Assembly: GCA_023052935.1 (NCBI GenBank)
Contig: CM041294.1
Coordinates: 24,570,641-24,634,640, forward strand
DNA from: Piezodorus guildinii
Lineage: Eukaryota; Arthropoda; Insecta; Hemiptera; Pentatomidae
Length of the DNA: 64,000 bases
Reading direction: 5' to 3'
Within the stretch, counting starts at the first letter, position 1; each line of letters opens with the position of its first letter. Positions 1-12,060 of this stretch are shown here, piece after piece. Made by a program: the position numbers and the translations under genes. The notes below the pieces were generated by a model. It made no database searches. It was given only the letters and a program-made list of their open reading frames with translations, and was not told the DNA's origin.

Positions 1-377
1 ATGGCCGGATTTTCCTTTGAAATGACCTGACTCGTTTTAAAAGAATCCGCATTATGCTTTGTAACAAAGTACAATAGATAGATTTAATAAGGGAACTTCA
101 AGTGCCCCATCAAGCCAAAGCAATATGAACGGATCAAGTTTTTGTAATAATTATAAACCTTATAATATATATACTTTATAGAGAAACGTCGTTAAAACTG
201 AAAACTTATGCGTACTTCACCAAGTCAGTTTTGAGAATAGATTGAAGTTGAGAAATTTCGCAACACTAAGTTAAGTCAGCTCTTTAAACTAATACGATAA
301 AAGAATACTTAAAAAATCTCTTTAATTTACTTATTGAAACAATTAAATGTTGGCACGTATAATCAAGGAATGTAATA
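1..377. other. AT-rich non-coding stretch
   Basis: No open reading frame, RNA gene or repeat boundary is recognised here. The sequence ends at the TA target site of the mariner derivative that follows. Confidence 0.5.
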
Positions 378-1260
378 TTGGATTGTTTCACATGAAATGT
401 CCGTTTTAATAGTTTCTGAAATCATAAAGGATTTTGCAGGTCTCTGTTGTTTTCTTCAAAATGTTTACATATATAAAGTAAACAGTTACTAATTCTCTAC
501 CTTTGTATTATAAACATTAGCTTCCCAATCAATTACCCACTTTTTAGTATACCTCCAAATATAAACATAGAAATACGCGATTTTCGAGTAATATTTTTGT
601 ACGAGTTTAAACTCGGCCATTCAGCAGCTGAGGCCGCTAGAAATATTTGCAAGGCGTTTGGGAAGGGAGTGTTAATGAACGGACCATTCGCCGTTGGTTT
701 GCTAAGTTTTCAGCTGGGGTTACCGACTTGGAAAACTTGCCCCGAGGAAGACCTCCGACCGTAAAAAGACAACGATGTCCTTAAAAGACAGTTAAAAGAC
801 TCTCAGCGCAACTAAATGCAAGTGCATCTACCGTTTCCAGACATTTAAAGTGTATTGGGAAAGTAAAAAAGCTCGATACATGGTACCTCATGATCTCACT
901 GAGCGGCATGTTTCAAACATACCGTGCAAAAATTGAAAGAACTGGGCTACGAAGTTCTTCCGCACCCACCATATTCTCCCGACTTGTCTCAAACAGATTA
1001 CCACCTGTTCAGGAATTTAGACAACTTCGTCAAAGAAAACTTTTGAAAATGATGATCAAGTGAAAAGTGCGTTTTCAGATTTTGTTTCACTTCAAAGCTC
1101 AGACTTTTTGAGTTCGGGGATAAAAACGTTGGTGTCACGTTGGGAAAAATGTGTAGAAAAAGAAGGTTAAATACTTCGAATAAAATATCCTGTTTTCATA
1201 TCGTATTTTTAATAAAAATCCTTTACCATGAAAACGGACATTTCATGTGACACAAACCAA
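378..1260 (+). mobile_element. mariner deletion derivative, copy A
   Basis: An 883-bp element flanked by TA on both sides, with terminal inverted repeats related to TTGG..TTG...CATGAAATGTCCGTTTT. Inside, the plus strand encodes remnants of a mariner transposase. The N-terminal helix-turn-helix region is near 600-780 and includes a tract reading EFKLGHSAAEAARN with a frame disturbance. The C-terminal catalytic part is near 935-1170 (PHPPYSPDLS...DYHLF, the region of the third acidic residue). The middle third, which holds the first two catalytic aspartates, is missing, so the copy cannot encode transposase. Several small indels break the remaining frame. The junction of the internal deletion matches that of the copy at 12061-12953. 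Confidence 0.9.
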
Positions 1261-1436
1261 TAGAATAAAAGGAAAAAGAAACTATTACTTTTTTTTTTAA
1301 ATTTAACCTAAGCTAATCATATTAGTTAACTTAATATCGTTAAATACAAATAAATCAGATTAAAAACAGCCCAAAAATTATAATTTCTTTATTAAACAAT
1401 AAAAATAAATAATGGATTTTTCTTAACGTTTCTTTT

Positions 1437-1600
1437 CAGATCTTATTTTAGATCCAGTAAGTGTTGAAGTAAGCGAAAACGGCGTGCAGTTTCTTGTCGT
1501 TTCAGTCTTGTGTGCGGATTTTAGATTAGACGTTTGTCAAGTAGCAGTCCTAGGTAGCGAATCTGTTCAACCGGGAGAAGAGCGATATTATTAAAGGACA
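1437..1600 (-). mobile_element. Jockey-like LINE fragment (RT C-terminal part)
   Basis: On the minus strand this encodes, with breaks, a tract like YLGLLLDKRL and HTRLKRQET. The same protein block occurs in the LINE tails at 9807-10803 and 45160-45755. It is the region just after the reverse transcriptase domain of Jockey-type elements. The fragment is short and decayed. Confidence 0.65.
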
Positions 1601-1920
1601 CTGTGCGGCAGGATGTTCAGCAGACTCAGTAAAAAGTGATGAACAGGAACTATAGTGGTTTTTTTCAAGGATCTTTCAAAGAGACAGGACTATAAAAATA
1701 TTTAAAAATTAAAAGTTTATCAAATACAGAAAACTGGGTAAACGAACTTTCACAAGAGTTATAAATATGATGCTTAATTTTTGGCATCCCCATCAACCAC
1801 ACAAAGCAAAGTAAATATCTGTACATAAGATTTGTAGCTTCTAGTTAACAAAAAGATATTTTTATTGATTCAGATGATAGAAATATGAAAAATTATATTA
1901 ATCAACTCCTTATGTAGTTA
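1601..1920. other. Non-coding stretch
   Basis: AT-rich sequence between two LINE fragments; nothing recognised. Confidence 0.4.
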
Positions 1921-2510
1921 AAAAAGGGCGTTGGCCAATTATACAGACTACTAAACAGAAATTCTGAACTATCTATCGAGAACAAACTGCTAATATACAA
2001 GACAGTACTGAAATCTATCTGGACCTACGGACTGGAACTGTAGGGGGACAGCTAAACATTTTAACATCAAACGCTTCCAATCCTTCCAATCTAAAGTCCT
2101 CCGAACAATAGTTAATGCTCCTTATTATGTATCCAACCTTACCTTAAATATTCCATTTATTTTAGACCTTATACCATTAAAATTCTCTAAATTCCATCAG
2201 AACCTTATCCATCACCCTAATCCTTTGGTTCAATCCCTATCCAGCTCCACACATCCTTACCATCCTTCTAGAAGGTTGAAACAGCAGTGGCCCCGAGACC
2301 TCTTGTAATATGTATATTAGAGTTCTGGCATTGGCTAGATTCTCCACTCACGTATATTGTATTAATATTATATAAATTTATTGTTTTGTATATATCGTGT
2401 GAATGTAGCGAAAATGTTGTCTTGATCACTATTAAAAATGTCCTAAATTGGGCTGATTGTAATATTACTCAATAAAGAATTGTATCAAAGAAAAAAAAAA
2501 AAAAAAAAAA
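1921..2510 (+). mobile_element. Jockey-like LINE, 5'-truncated, with poly(A) tail
   Basis: The reading frame starts with QLYRLLNRNSELSIENKLL and then IWTYGLEL, the C-terminal hallmark of Jockey-clade ORF2. An in-frame TAG replaces the usual tryptophan of the YG-x-x-LWG motif, and an indel follows. The last coding block ends in RLKRQWPRDLL and a stop near 2306-2308. The 3' UTR carries AATAAA at 2471-2476 and a run of 20 A at 2491-2510, so the 3' end is complete and the 5' end truncated. This is typical of target-primed reverse transcription. The copy is dead. Confidence 0.85.
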
Positions 2511-3222
2511 TGGTCGAAAAGTAGAAGAGCGGGAAAAAGGATGAAGGATACAAGAGTGCAAGGGAACCTTCTTAAACTTGCTCCATACTACTCCATACTC
2601 TAAAGACCATACTATAAGATGCTCTAATTAGAGATCAGATTAAAGAATCGTAAATTTCATTCATAAAATTTATTCTTTAAATTTCCTTACGGATTAATCC
2701 AAGAAATATAAAATGAACAAAATACTGTTAACAAATATAATCAAAAATTAATTAAAATACCCTAATACAACTTTGTTTTCTACCTCTAAGAATAAAATTT
2801 ATTTATTGAGATTTATTTTATTAAAAATGATGATGAATTGACTGTTAATTCAGTGAAAATGAATCAGGGAACTCTACGATACCAGATCTATTACCACCTA
2901 GCTTGGCAATAGACCACAATAACCCAAAGCGAGGTCTAAGATCGCAACAAACGATTTGGCAAAGAGGTATGTTGTTCACCTCCCACCTTCCACGCAGATG
3001 CCCTTTTACTTCCAAGAAAATATTTATTTCCTCGGAAAGTTGAAGGATCGATGCAAATGTAAAGTTTAGATGGCACGAGTCTTTCCCGGTTTATTTCCAT
3101 CAAAGATGTTCAGGAATAGTCTTGACATCACGTGATTTAAACTTCTACTGCATTGCGGTTTTTCTTAATTAAGATTTTTTAAAAATAAAATTGCAGAGCA
3201 GTTAATTTATAACATAATTTTT
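2511..3222. other. Non-coding stretch
   Basis: AT-rich sequence with no recognisable gene or element boundary. Confidence 0.4.
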
Positions 3223-3800
3223 GGGATCACTTGTGGCTAGCATAACAGCCTCCTATGCCAAAGTTCACGGGTTCAAACCCGCAGGTTTCCAAGTATTTTT
3301 TAATGGGAATAAAAAATCCTTAGTTATGCCGTCCTTTGGATGGGACGTTAAAAGGTGGTCCCGAGCCTGTGCTATGGCAGGTACTCGTTAAAGATCCCTC
3401 TTATAATTAAACCAGGGTGTCTAGCAACAGGGAAAACCGGGAAAAGTCAAGAATTAAAAAAAAAAAAATTAAAAGTCAGGGAAAAGTAAGGAAATTTGTA
3501 CTTTGGTCATGGAAAATGGTCCCTAGATAACATCATTTCTTTTCTTCACTCAGAAAAAAGTTCCAATATGCCTACTTGTTGATTCTAACATTAAAGAAAA
3601 GCTCTTAACGTTTATATAGATGTATTGATTGTAAATATTGATTATTACTAACTGCAGTATCCAAGTTCATCATATTTCATTGGTAACTCAGCTTTGTTTT
3701 GTCGATTTTCACCGAGATTTGGCCAGGTAAAAGACTTCTTACAAGATGGAAAATCAGGGAATCTCTTTGAGCTGATTTGCTAGACACCCTGTAAACGTAG
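3223..3800 (+). mobile_element. tRNA-derived SINE with a nested MITE
   Basis: The SINE head begins GGGATCACTTGTGGCTAGC and has a B-box-like tract (GGGTTCAAACCC) near 3270. The body continues to 3412, where a MITE (3413-3791) interrupts it. A few bases of SINE (GTAGATAGAC-like) follow the MITE before the copy decays. The SINE family is present about ten times in the window. Confidence 0.85.
3413..3791. mobile_element. Short TIR element (MITE) inserted in SINE
   Basis: A 379-bp element that begins CAGGGTGTCTAG and ends CTAGACACCCTG. A perfect 5-bp repeat, TAAAC, flanks it at 3408-3412 and 3792-3796. It has no coding capacity. A second copy in the opposite orientation is at 25749-26157, inserted at the same point of another SINE copy. 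The superfamily is not clear from the termini and the 5-bp duplication. Confidence 0.85.
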
Positions 3801-3832
3801 ATAGACAATATTTTTATTCAACCTAAAACACA

Positions 3833-4105
3833 GGGATCACTTGTAGCTGAGTGGCTAGCATAACAGCCTTTTATGCCAAAGGTCATGGGTTCGAACAGGG
3901 GTCCTAGGATATGTTAATGGGAGTAAAAAATCCTTAGTTATGCCGTTCTTCGGAGGGGACGTTAAAAGTTGGTCCCTGTGCGATGGCAGGTACTCGTACA
4001 AGATCCCTAACCTAATAAAACCTGGATAGGCAAAATTTTGGACTCCCTCTGTAACATCGTCCAATTAGCCACAGTAGCATAAAGTGACGTTAAATAAACA
4101 AACAA
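3833..4105 (+). mobile_element. tRNA-derived SINE
   Basis: Near full length. It has an A-box-like TAGCTGAGTGG near 3843, a B-box-like GGGTTCGAAC near 3888, the family body, and the tail GTGACGTTAAATAAACAAAC. It lies immediately after the composite SINE at 3223-3800. Confidence 0.9.
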
Positions 4106-4806
4106 TATAACATAATTTATTTTTTTCGATCTAGTATCAATGCATATCTTCGATACGCTCAAGTATAGATAGAGTTTTATAATTTTATTTATCTGTAAAC
4201 ACAGATGCGCAAGGCTGTGTTTTAGTAAGGATACATATTTTGCCCACTGTATGCCATATGAAGTTTCAAAACCCAAAATAATGTCATTAAAAAAATAATG
4301 ATTATGTAATCAGGTTTTATTATTATTATATGCTACAAAGGTCTTAGTAAATGTATGTTCTTATAACGAATACGATATCAACTAATACAGTAATTTTCCA
4401 AGCTTAAACAGATCTACCTACAAAGCTAGTGGATCATTGAAGATTCACAGGGCTTCACATAGACCTAAGCCTACCACTTTCACGTGTTTTTTCTTTCTGA
4501 TATAATTCAAAGTACAAATATATTTTAATTATATTATTTTTTATTCTATATTGTTGTAGATAATAATTTCTGTTGTTATATTATTTAATCTAAAATAAAT
4601 ATTTCCATAGAAACACAATGTAGCTCAAATCTATTTTCAACTTTACAATTTAAAATTCTTAAACTGATTTCAAGGACGGAGGTGAGTGATAGTCGTGTGT
4701 TACGTGTGTCAGATTTTGATTTTGATTATAATTATACTTAATTAGAATATTGAAAATTCATAATAATTAATAATGATGGAGATTTGTTGACCGTAGAAAA
4801 ATTAGA
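4106..4806. other. Non-coding stretch
   Basis: AT-rich, with no supported feature. Confidence 0.4.
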
Positions 4807-4957
4807 TGAGGAAGATGGTTGGGGGTGCAGTCATAAATTAGAAACACACATTTAAAATAAGTGCTATTTTTATTATGAGCCCTAATAGGCACATAATTAA
4901 AATAGCACTTAAATGTGTGTTTCTAATTTATGACCGCACTCCCAACCATCTTCCTCA
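4807..4957. mobile_element. Hairpin-forming MITE
   Basis: About 151 bp forming one long hairpin. The arm starting TGAGGAAGATGGTTGGG is answered by CCCAACCATCTTCCTCA at the other end. Arms of roughly 65 bp pair almost fully around a loop of about 20 bases near 4875-4893. It is non-coding. The internal motif CATAAATTAGAAACACACA is reminiscent of Tc1-like terminal sequences, but no clean target duplication was found. Confidence 0.75.
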
Positions 4958-6160
4958 CATAATAATTAATGGTAGATTAATTGTTATTGCTATGCTAAAT
5001 AACGGTCGTTCGAAATGTCCAAACTAAACAATAAATATATTATTAAAAAAATTGAAAAAAGTAAATATAATAAGAAAAATATTATTACAACAAAATATTG
5101 TTAGAACAAAATTGCAAAATGCTAAATGAAAGTCATAAGTTCTTTAAGTAACTCATAAGATAATGTTGGGACAATCTACGCATTATAGAGATAAAAAAAA
5201 GAAGAAATCGTCATTAATTTATATCGGCATCCAAGATACATACAGCAAGTATCCCACCCCAAAGCAGATCAACATATACCAAATATTGAAACAATAGCAA
5301 TAAAATAATCTATGCAATTTAAAGAATAATATGGTGAATTAATTGATTTTATAAAAAATAATGTAATAATAATGAAGAATAGAGCAAAATGGAAAATATT
5401 TTGCACATTGCAATGCACAGAAGGAAAAGAACATTGATTTAAACATAACCTTTGATTGAGATATTAAAATGTTCCAATTGATTATAAAGGAATTCAATAA
5501 ACAACAATATCAGAGAAATAATTCCAGACGAAAACAATGAGTAGCTTTAAATAACACAGTAAAATAAACAGCGGACAAACAACTATTTATGTAACAGGTA
5601 TAAATAGATGACCCAAGTACTAATATGATCTTATTTAAAAGACATGTATTCTATTTTCTTGTCAATATGCGTATTTGCATCAAAGATATTAGCATGAATC
5701 ATTAATAAATAATGAAGTTGGTATAGAAATGTAAACGGAAAAAAACAGTTTCAAACAATGAGCCAATATCTTGAATAATGCACTACAAATTCATAGTTAA
5801 TTTTACTCATGAAGTAAATAACCTTAAGTACAAAACTTACGGTAGTAGATTTCTGTCTTTGTTTATTAAAAGAAGTTTCACATTTTCTTTTATATACATT
5901 ATTTTTATTTTTGCACATCGAAAATAGTTCAATATTTACTGAGAAAAACAGAATCATATGATGAGAGTTGGGAAATCTCAGAGGTTAACACACATATAGA
6001 TGTCTATCCAAAAGTATTAAATTAATCATCTCTGTTGAAAGAACAGTTTTCATGTTTACTACACAAAATTCATTGATTGTATGTATTTATTTATTTATTT
6101 TTTTTTTAATATATATATTTATATATATTAGTATTATATATATAATTTTTTTTTTTTTTT
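4958..6160. other. Non-coding stretch
   Basis: AT-rich DNA with no gene seen. Short reading frames here show no family resemblance and are AT-biased. Confidence 0.4.
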
Positions 6161-6164
6161 TTTT

Positions 6165-6315
6165 TAACGGGAAGCGTCGATGGGAGGATTGCATTAAGGC
6201 TGATCTTGGGGCTTGGGCTTGACCGGCGAACATTGACGAGTCTGTGCAGGCGAAGTTTGATGGTATCGGCATCGAACCTTCGGGTTCGGTAAGCCTTTTA
6301 TTATTATTTTTTTTT
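6165..6315 (+). mobile_element. RTE/CR1-like LINE 3' fragment
   Basis: The decayed end of a LINE ORF (GKRRWEDCIKADLG-like). It is followed by a 3' terminus containing AACCTTCGGGTTCGGTAAGCC and a TTATTATT simple tail. The same terminus, in reverse, bounds the copy at 28706-29190. Confidence 0.7.
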
Positions 6316-6469
6316 TACATACGTACCATAGGAACTTTTCAAACCTACTGTTCTGTTTTGCTTATTTATTTATTTAACGTCGCTTTATGCTACTGAGGCT
6401 AATCGGACGAAACCTACTGTTCTTGAGCATGGTTACAATGTTCATGCAGTTGGTAGTTTCCATTATAAT

Positions 6470-6588
6470 AATAATAAATAAATTCTTTATTATCCTGGGA
6501 CATGGTTCCTTTAGAATAAAAAATACAGAATGTACAAAATGTGCTTTGGTGTCTTATAGTAAATTAAATTATAGTAAGTTAAAAAATT
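6470..6588 (-). mobile_element. LINE 3' UTR fragment
   Basis: Matches the 3' end seen at 7976-8050 (TTATTCTGGGACAAGGT-type tract), read on the minus strand. It is non-coding and abuts a SINE head. Confidence 0.5.
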
Positions 6589-6668
6589 CTAGGACCACCT
6601 GCGGGTTTGAACCCGTGACCTTTAGCATAGGAGGCTGTTATGCTAACCACCCAGCTACAAGTGATCCC
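6589..6668 (-). mobile_element. tRNA-derived SINE, head only
   Basis: On the minus strand this reads GGGGGATCACTTGTAGCTGG, then GGCTAGC-like and GGTCACGGGTTCAAACCCG. It is the tRNA-like head of the SINE family; the body is missing. Confidence 0.8.
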
Positions 6669-6669
6669 C

Positions 6670-7442
6670 CAAAATAGAGTAATTAACATACAGCTTTCTT
6701 TCTAACTGAAATTTCTTCCATCAAGAAATATCTTTAACCAATTTAACAAACGTGGGGGACGGACTGAGGTAGCAATACGTGGAGTTGACTCATTTTTTAT
6801 ATAACTCGAGTTATCCAGTTTTTTACGACCACCACAGAATTCTATTGAGCCTTTTTTTATTTACAGTATATTACAGAGTATATTACATTATACTGAGCAC
6901 TACTGACAAATTTAGGTTATTCCTAGGTGATAAACAATGATTATGTCTGCGTAAGGTCTGGAAAAATAAATAATTACTTTCGAAAAATGCCAAATAGAAA
7001 TGGAGAAGCAGAAATTGTCATTTTTTTTTCTGTTCAATTTAGGAAATTCAATTAAAAAAAATTATATCAACAGAATGTTACTGGGCTTTAATTTATCAAC
7101 CATATTTATATACTACAACTTGTGACCATAATCCTTTAAAAGAGCTTAAAGCAACTGAACATTTAGATTTCTCTAATTGAATTAGCAAAGGAGCTGAACT
7201 GTTCCACGAATAGCACAAATCCATAACACGACGCAGTCGGGGGCTACGACTTCAACATTGCTAAGATACTGAACACTGTGTTCAGAACGTGGCGTGATAA
7301 AATCCAATCTTCAAAGATCCTTATTGAGTCCATAGTAATAAAATAAATAATTAATTAATAATAGCACAGTACCTAGCAGGGAATTATATCATACTATTTC
7401 AAGACCTAAATCTATATAAAAGAGATGATCTGCCCGAGAGCA
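6670..7442. other. Non-coding stretch
   Basis: No supported feature. Confidence 0.4.
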
Positions 7443-7860
7443 CACTCTTTTTTTAAAATTTATTTATTGAAATTTACAACTGTATGTTCATACATCAAGT
7501 AAATATGCTACAATGATAAAACAAATGAAAAAAAAAATGAAGAAAAACTGCCCATTGGCAGCACTCTAGTTGTGAATCTACACAAAAAAGTCTCGAGGCC
7601 ATCTTCTTTTCAGACGCCACGGCGGATTGTCAGGAATTGAATTGGAAGCAAGGATTGAAACTAGTGGATTAGAGTGGGAGTGGAGTTTTTCATGGAAGGA
7701 GAAATACCTGGTACAGGCCAAATCAGCAACATATGGAACATTAAAGGTCTTTGTAGATGATTTTATTCGTGACAAAGTAGTTAGAATTAAGGATTTTTCG
7801 AAAGATTGGAACAATAAAATATTTACAGTTTCCAAAAAACTATATAAAATCCTTTAAACT
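7443..7860 (-). mobile_element. Jockey-like LINE 3' end
   Basis: The minus strand encodes the ORF2 C-terminus: VPYVADLACTRYFSFHEKL, then SIPDNPPWRLKRRWPRDFF, with a stop at about 7578. The 3' UTR runs to 7443 with A-rich ends. The same C-terminal block occurs at 42975-43340 and 45160-45755. It is 5'-truncated. Confidence 0.85.
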
Positions 7861-7975
7861 GTTTACAACTCTTTATTTATTAGTTCATAACTAGACTAAA
7901 ACAAACAAGGTAAGTGAAAATCGTATGTTACCCGCAAGAAATTTTTCTGTAAAAAAATAGAAATAGAAATAGAAA

Positions 7976-8647
7976 AAAAACACTTTATTCTGGGACAAGG
8001 TCCCTTGAGAATAACAATTATGAACAAAATAATAAATTATAACTGGCCAAAAACAATATACAACAACAATTAAATAATACAATAATGAAAAAAAGAAAAA
8101 AGGGTCAGAGCACCATCTCTATTTACAATTTCAAGAAATAAATAAATAAGAATAAACATAAAATGTAACTTTTACATCTCATTAAAGTAAGTGCATTAAA
8201 GTCAAATTCACCTTACATAAGTTGACAAAATAAAAATTAGCTAACATCTGTCTGAAGAGAAAGGAAGTATTGAAAGAGGAGGTATTTAAAAGATGATAGG
8301 GAAGGAGCATGACGGATGTTTGAAGGGAGAGTATTCCATAAGGCAGTGGAACGGGCTAAAAAGGAGCAATAATATTTTTTGGTTCTGTGGAAAGGAGTTT
8401 GGAGGTCAGACAGACGGGATCTTGTTTCCTGGTGATGGGTTGAGGATTTAAATACCAGAAGGCTGTAGACATAAAATGGATGGTGGGAGCTTATGATTTG
8501 ATAAAGGAATGATCCAAGGAAATATTGTCTTCGAAAGGTTGGGGTTAACCACTTTAACTCGTCGTAGAGGTAGGATACATGGGACCGTTTCGAGGTACCG
8601 AACACAAATCTTAAGAAGCAATTATAAAATATATTGTAAAACATAAT
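7976..8647 (-). mobile_element. CR1/L2-like LINE C-terminus
   Basis: A minus-strand open frame of 135 codons (8237-8644) ends with a block reading ARSTALWNTLPSNIRHAPSL and then FKYLLFQYFL. The pattern LWN-x-LPxxIR-x-A-x-SLxxFK is the usual C-terminus of CR1/L2/Jockey-group reverse transcriptase proteins. The 3' UTR continues to about 7976. A diverged copy on the plus strand is at 50673-51110. Upstream ORF2 is absent. Confidence 0.8.
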
Positions 8648-8659
8648 CGAATCGAGGCC

Positions 8660-9806
8660 AATGCTTCATAATAAACTAAGATTTTTCAGAGCTGAACTAC
8701 TACAGAAAATGGCTTTTCTGTCTATACACTGTCCAAAATAGAGCAAATTGTTTAGGTAAGAGCTAAATATACTTAAAAGTAACGAATATGTTAATAATAG
8801 CGCAAATACAACTATGTTTGAGACAGATATATCTGCAACTATCCTGGCTTAGGAACAGTCTTGCATTGTTTCACCTAAATTGAGTTGGAACATCCTTGTA
8901 AAGAGCTAATGACAATTATTTTTGTCAACAGTATGCTTAAATTTATGTCAAGTTTATCTTGAGACTTTCTATTTTTAGACGTCATTACACACTTTTATCT
9001 TTTATACGTTATTGCTAGAGAACCATAAAAAGTAGTTCTTATAGCACCAAAATAGCTTCAGTTGCTTTTACTTTTTGTACAGTTACTTCAACTTTTATTC
9101 TTTACCGATCTTCTAGATAATGAAATAACTGTCTGTATTCATGCAAACAAGAAACTCCCTCTTTCAAACGGGTTCAAGAACATTCAAATCGTATGAACTG
9201 AAGGCTAAATACAGAACAAAAAAAAAATTGTCTGATGAGCTTTTAGATTTTGCATGTGCTAGATCTAAAAATGTCATAACTTCATGTGTGAAAACTCTAC
9301 AAGGTTATTTGACACGTCTTAACATTAATATTAAACTATTAAGCCAAAAAACAATTTAATTAAAAAAATAAATAATAAGAAAATAACATTGATATGATTT
9401 TTCTTGCACCAGACATAAAATAAAGAAATTTCAGCATATTTGATTCCTTTTTGGCTCCTAGGGTCAAAAATGACAACTGATGTGAAATGATAAAATAAAA
9501 TTTAGTCAATATCGGTGATCCATTAACAACAAGTGTTAATAGATGTAAAACTGGATTGCAAGTGCGTTGAACATCGTAATGAGGGATAAAGTTGGTCGAA
9601 AATGTAAGTTTTTGGTAAACACTATGTTTTTATCTTTTATTTCTTTATTTTTCTTTATTTTTTTTTTTTTTGTTCCACCAACTTTTAAGGACTCTCCCCT
9701 TCTGGCTATACCCATGACAAAATGAGGCAGAAAAAGGCCGTATGAAAAGATCACAGAACGTCAATACACAGCTAATATAATAGAATATATCTTTATCTGC
9801 CACAGT
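8660..9806. other. Non-coding stretch with one unassigned small ORF
   Basis: A plus-strand frame of 72 codons (9141-9359) starts MQTRNSLFQTGSRTFKS. It has no recognisable domain or splice context and is probably chance. The rest is AT-rich and featureless. Confidence 0.35.
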
Positions 9807-10803
9807 ATATTTTTTATTTTATTTATTTATTGAGATATATTACGATTTGTTTCTATATGACCATTAGTAATAGTGATAATCCCTTAGTAATAGTGATAAT
9901 TAGTAATCCCATTCACACAATATATACAGTATACAATGATAAAGTCAAATTAAATAAAATATAATATATATTCAAAATAAGAAAACAAACAACAACCTTT
10001 AATTGAGATAAATACAAATAAATGATATAAATAGAATTAAATAATAATAAATATAAAAACATTGACCTATAATTGAGATAAATAAAAGTTTGCAAATAAA
10101 CAAACATCATTCAAACTAACATAACTATATACAAAATATATAAGTGCTATAGGGACCCCAGACTGGGCTTTTCTCTCTACTTGTGGAGGAAAAATCGGAA
10201 TCCAAGAGATCCTAGCGCCTCGCTCTCAGCCGCGTCACTGGTGTGACTCAGTGGAGGCCGAACTAGGGCGCAATAGCCACAAACATACATTACATGAGTG
10301 GAGGATCTGACCAGTGTCAGAACTCCAATTTAAACGTTTACAATACGTCTCGCGGCCACTGCCGTTTCAACCTTCTAGGAGGATGGTAAGGATGTGTGGA
10401 GCTAGATAGGGATTGAGCCAAAGGATTAGGGTGATAAATAAGGTTCTGATGGAATTTAGAGAATTTTAATTGTATAAGGTCTAAAATAAATGGAATATTC
10501 AGGTCGCGGAGTAAGGTATGGTTGGATACATAATAAGGAGCATTAACTATTGTTCGGAGGACTTTGGATTGGAAGAATTGGATGCGTTTGATGTTAGAAT
10601 GTTTAGCTGTCCCCTACAGTTCAAGTCCGTAGGTTCATATTGGTTATTCAATATAGTAATTTGTTGTCAACTGTTAGATGAGATTTTCTGTTTAGTAGTC
10701 TGTATAATTGGCCGAATCTGGGGTTGAGTTCTTTTCTTTTAAGTCTTGTGTGTGGGTTCCACGTAAGTCTTTTGTCTAGTAAAAAGCCAAGATACCGGAC
10801 TGT
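9807..10803 (-). mobile_element. Jockey-like LINE, 5'-truncated
   Basis: On the minus strand the frame opens near 10803 with YLGFLLDKRLTWNPHTRLKR. It is broken by stops after VDNKLLY, and its C-terminal coding end is near 10357. A long 3' UTR reaches about 9807. The 3' region is close to that at 2090-2400, so these belong to one subfamily. The conserved tryptophan after YG is again lost. Confidence 0.8.
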
Positions 10804-10885
10804 CTGCCACAGTAGGATTCAAACCCAAGCCTAGTAGTTGGGAGTCTAGTTACTTAATTACCCATTGACCGACGCTACTTCTACT
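10804..10885 (-). repeat. tRNA-like sequence (SINE head)
   Basis: The minus strand shows an A-box-like GTCGGTCAATGGGTAATT and a B-box-like GGGTTTGAATCCTACTG at tRNA-like spacing. It does not belong to the main SINE family. It is probably a relic of another tRNA-derived SINE rather than a functional tRNA. Confidence 0.4.
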
Positions 10886-11398
10886 CCTTATTACTTTTAT
10901 TGGAAGTTCTTAAAAGGGTAAAGGCCAAAACGTTAACGAAGATTTTACAGCAATAACAATGATCAAAGAACCTGGTATATCAGCCCATTAGTCGAATAGA
11001 GAAAGGTAACCTAATTTTAGAATTAGCTGCCACTGGAAAGATACCCATTATCTGTTAGATAAACGAACAAAGCAGCGGCCTATTATCGACGGCTAGAGAA
11101 ACCCAACGATACGTGACTCATATCAAAATTAACAAAGAAACATGTTAGATCTTGTGCGTTCTTTTTGTTGATAAGCCTGCATCATCAACACTAAATTCCA
11201 ATGGGAGTCTGACCATTACTTTGTTCAAAGCGTGTATAGCATTAGAGTTGAAGGTAAAATTCGGATTAAACTCCATATTTTAACGTATGAAAAACACATA
11301 AGTAAAAGTGTGAAAGCAACTAATGCTCATATCACAAACTTTTTAGGGCAGACATAAATCGAATGCCACAAAAAAATAAAATTAACGAATACATTAAA
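10886..11398. other. Non-coding stretch
   Basis: No supported feature. Confidence 0.4.
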
Positions 11399-11412
11399 TA
11401 AAAAATATGTTA

Positions 11413-11715
11413 GAGTAGATGTTAGTTGAGAGTGTAGTCAAATTATACCTGAGTTAATTGGAAACTTAATTTAATAGAGCCTAAGTTTCCGCCTTCTTCA
11501 GGGTGATTAACGGTATGAGAACCCAACAATAAAAAAAAAATCGTAATAAGCTGATTGTTGGGTTCTTACTCCATCAATCGCCTTGAAGAAGGTCTGAAAT
11601 TTAGGCCGAAACATAGGCTCTGTTAAATTACGTCTCCACTTAATTGAGTGTTAATTTGACTGCACCCTCAACTAACTTATCCCCTATATTCACACAGTCA
11701 ACCATTCTAACTTCA
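11413..11715. mobile_element. Inverted-repeat element with hammerhead-like motif, small copy
   Basis: Inverted arms lie at about 11421-11528 and 11553-11678. The right side continues with a unique tail ending near CAACCATTCTAACTTCAC. The motif GAAGAAGGTCTGAAATTTAG followed by GCCGAAAC is at about 11585-11610. Imperfect 13-bp direct repeats (AAAAAATATGTTA and AAAAAATAGGTTA) flank the element. It shares arms, motif and tail with 31121-31935. Confidence 0.7.
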
Positions 11716-12060
11716 CAAAAAATAGGTTATGTTGCATTTTTTTTGTGTTCTCCTCTTTCCTAACCTCTTATTCACCTTAGAATATTTGTACCTTCATACT
11801 ATTTTTTAAATATATTTAATAAAGTACAAAAAAGTTTCAGTAACCTCACATAATACATATTACAAAACATTAAAAAGATAATTTTATAACGAATCATTTT
11901 CAAATATTGATCTTCACAATAATTACCCTACGATAAAACACAAGCACTTGAATAAACGGTGAATGACAGTAGAAATAGAGAATTTCAACTTCTCAATATA
12001 AAAGTTTTTGAAAATATTACGAACTTACGTCGGTTCTTCACCCACATAATATTTCATGTA
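11716..12060. other. Non-coding stretch
   Basis: AT-rich spacer between two mobile elements. Confidence 0.4.
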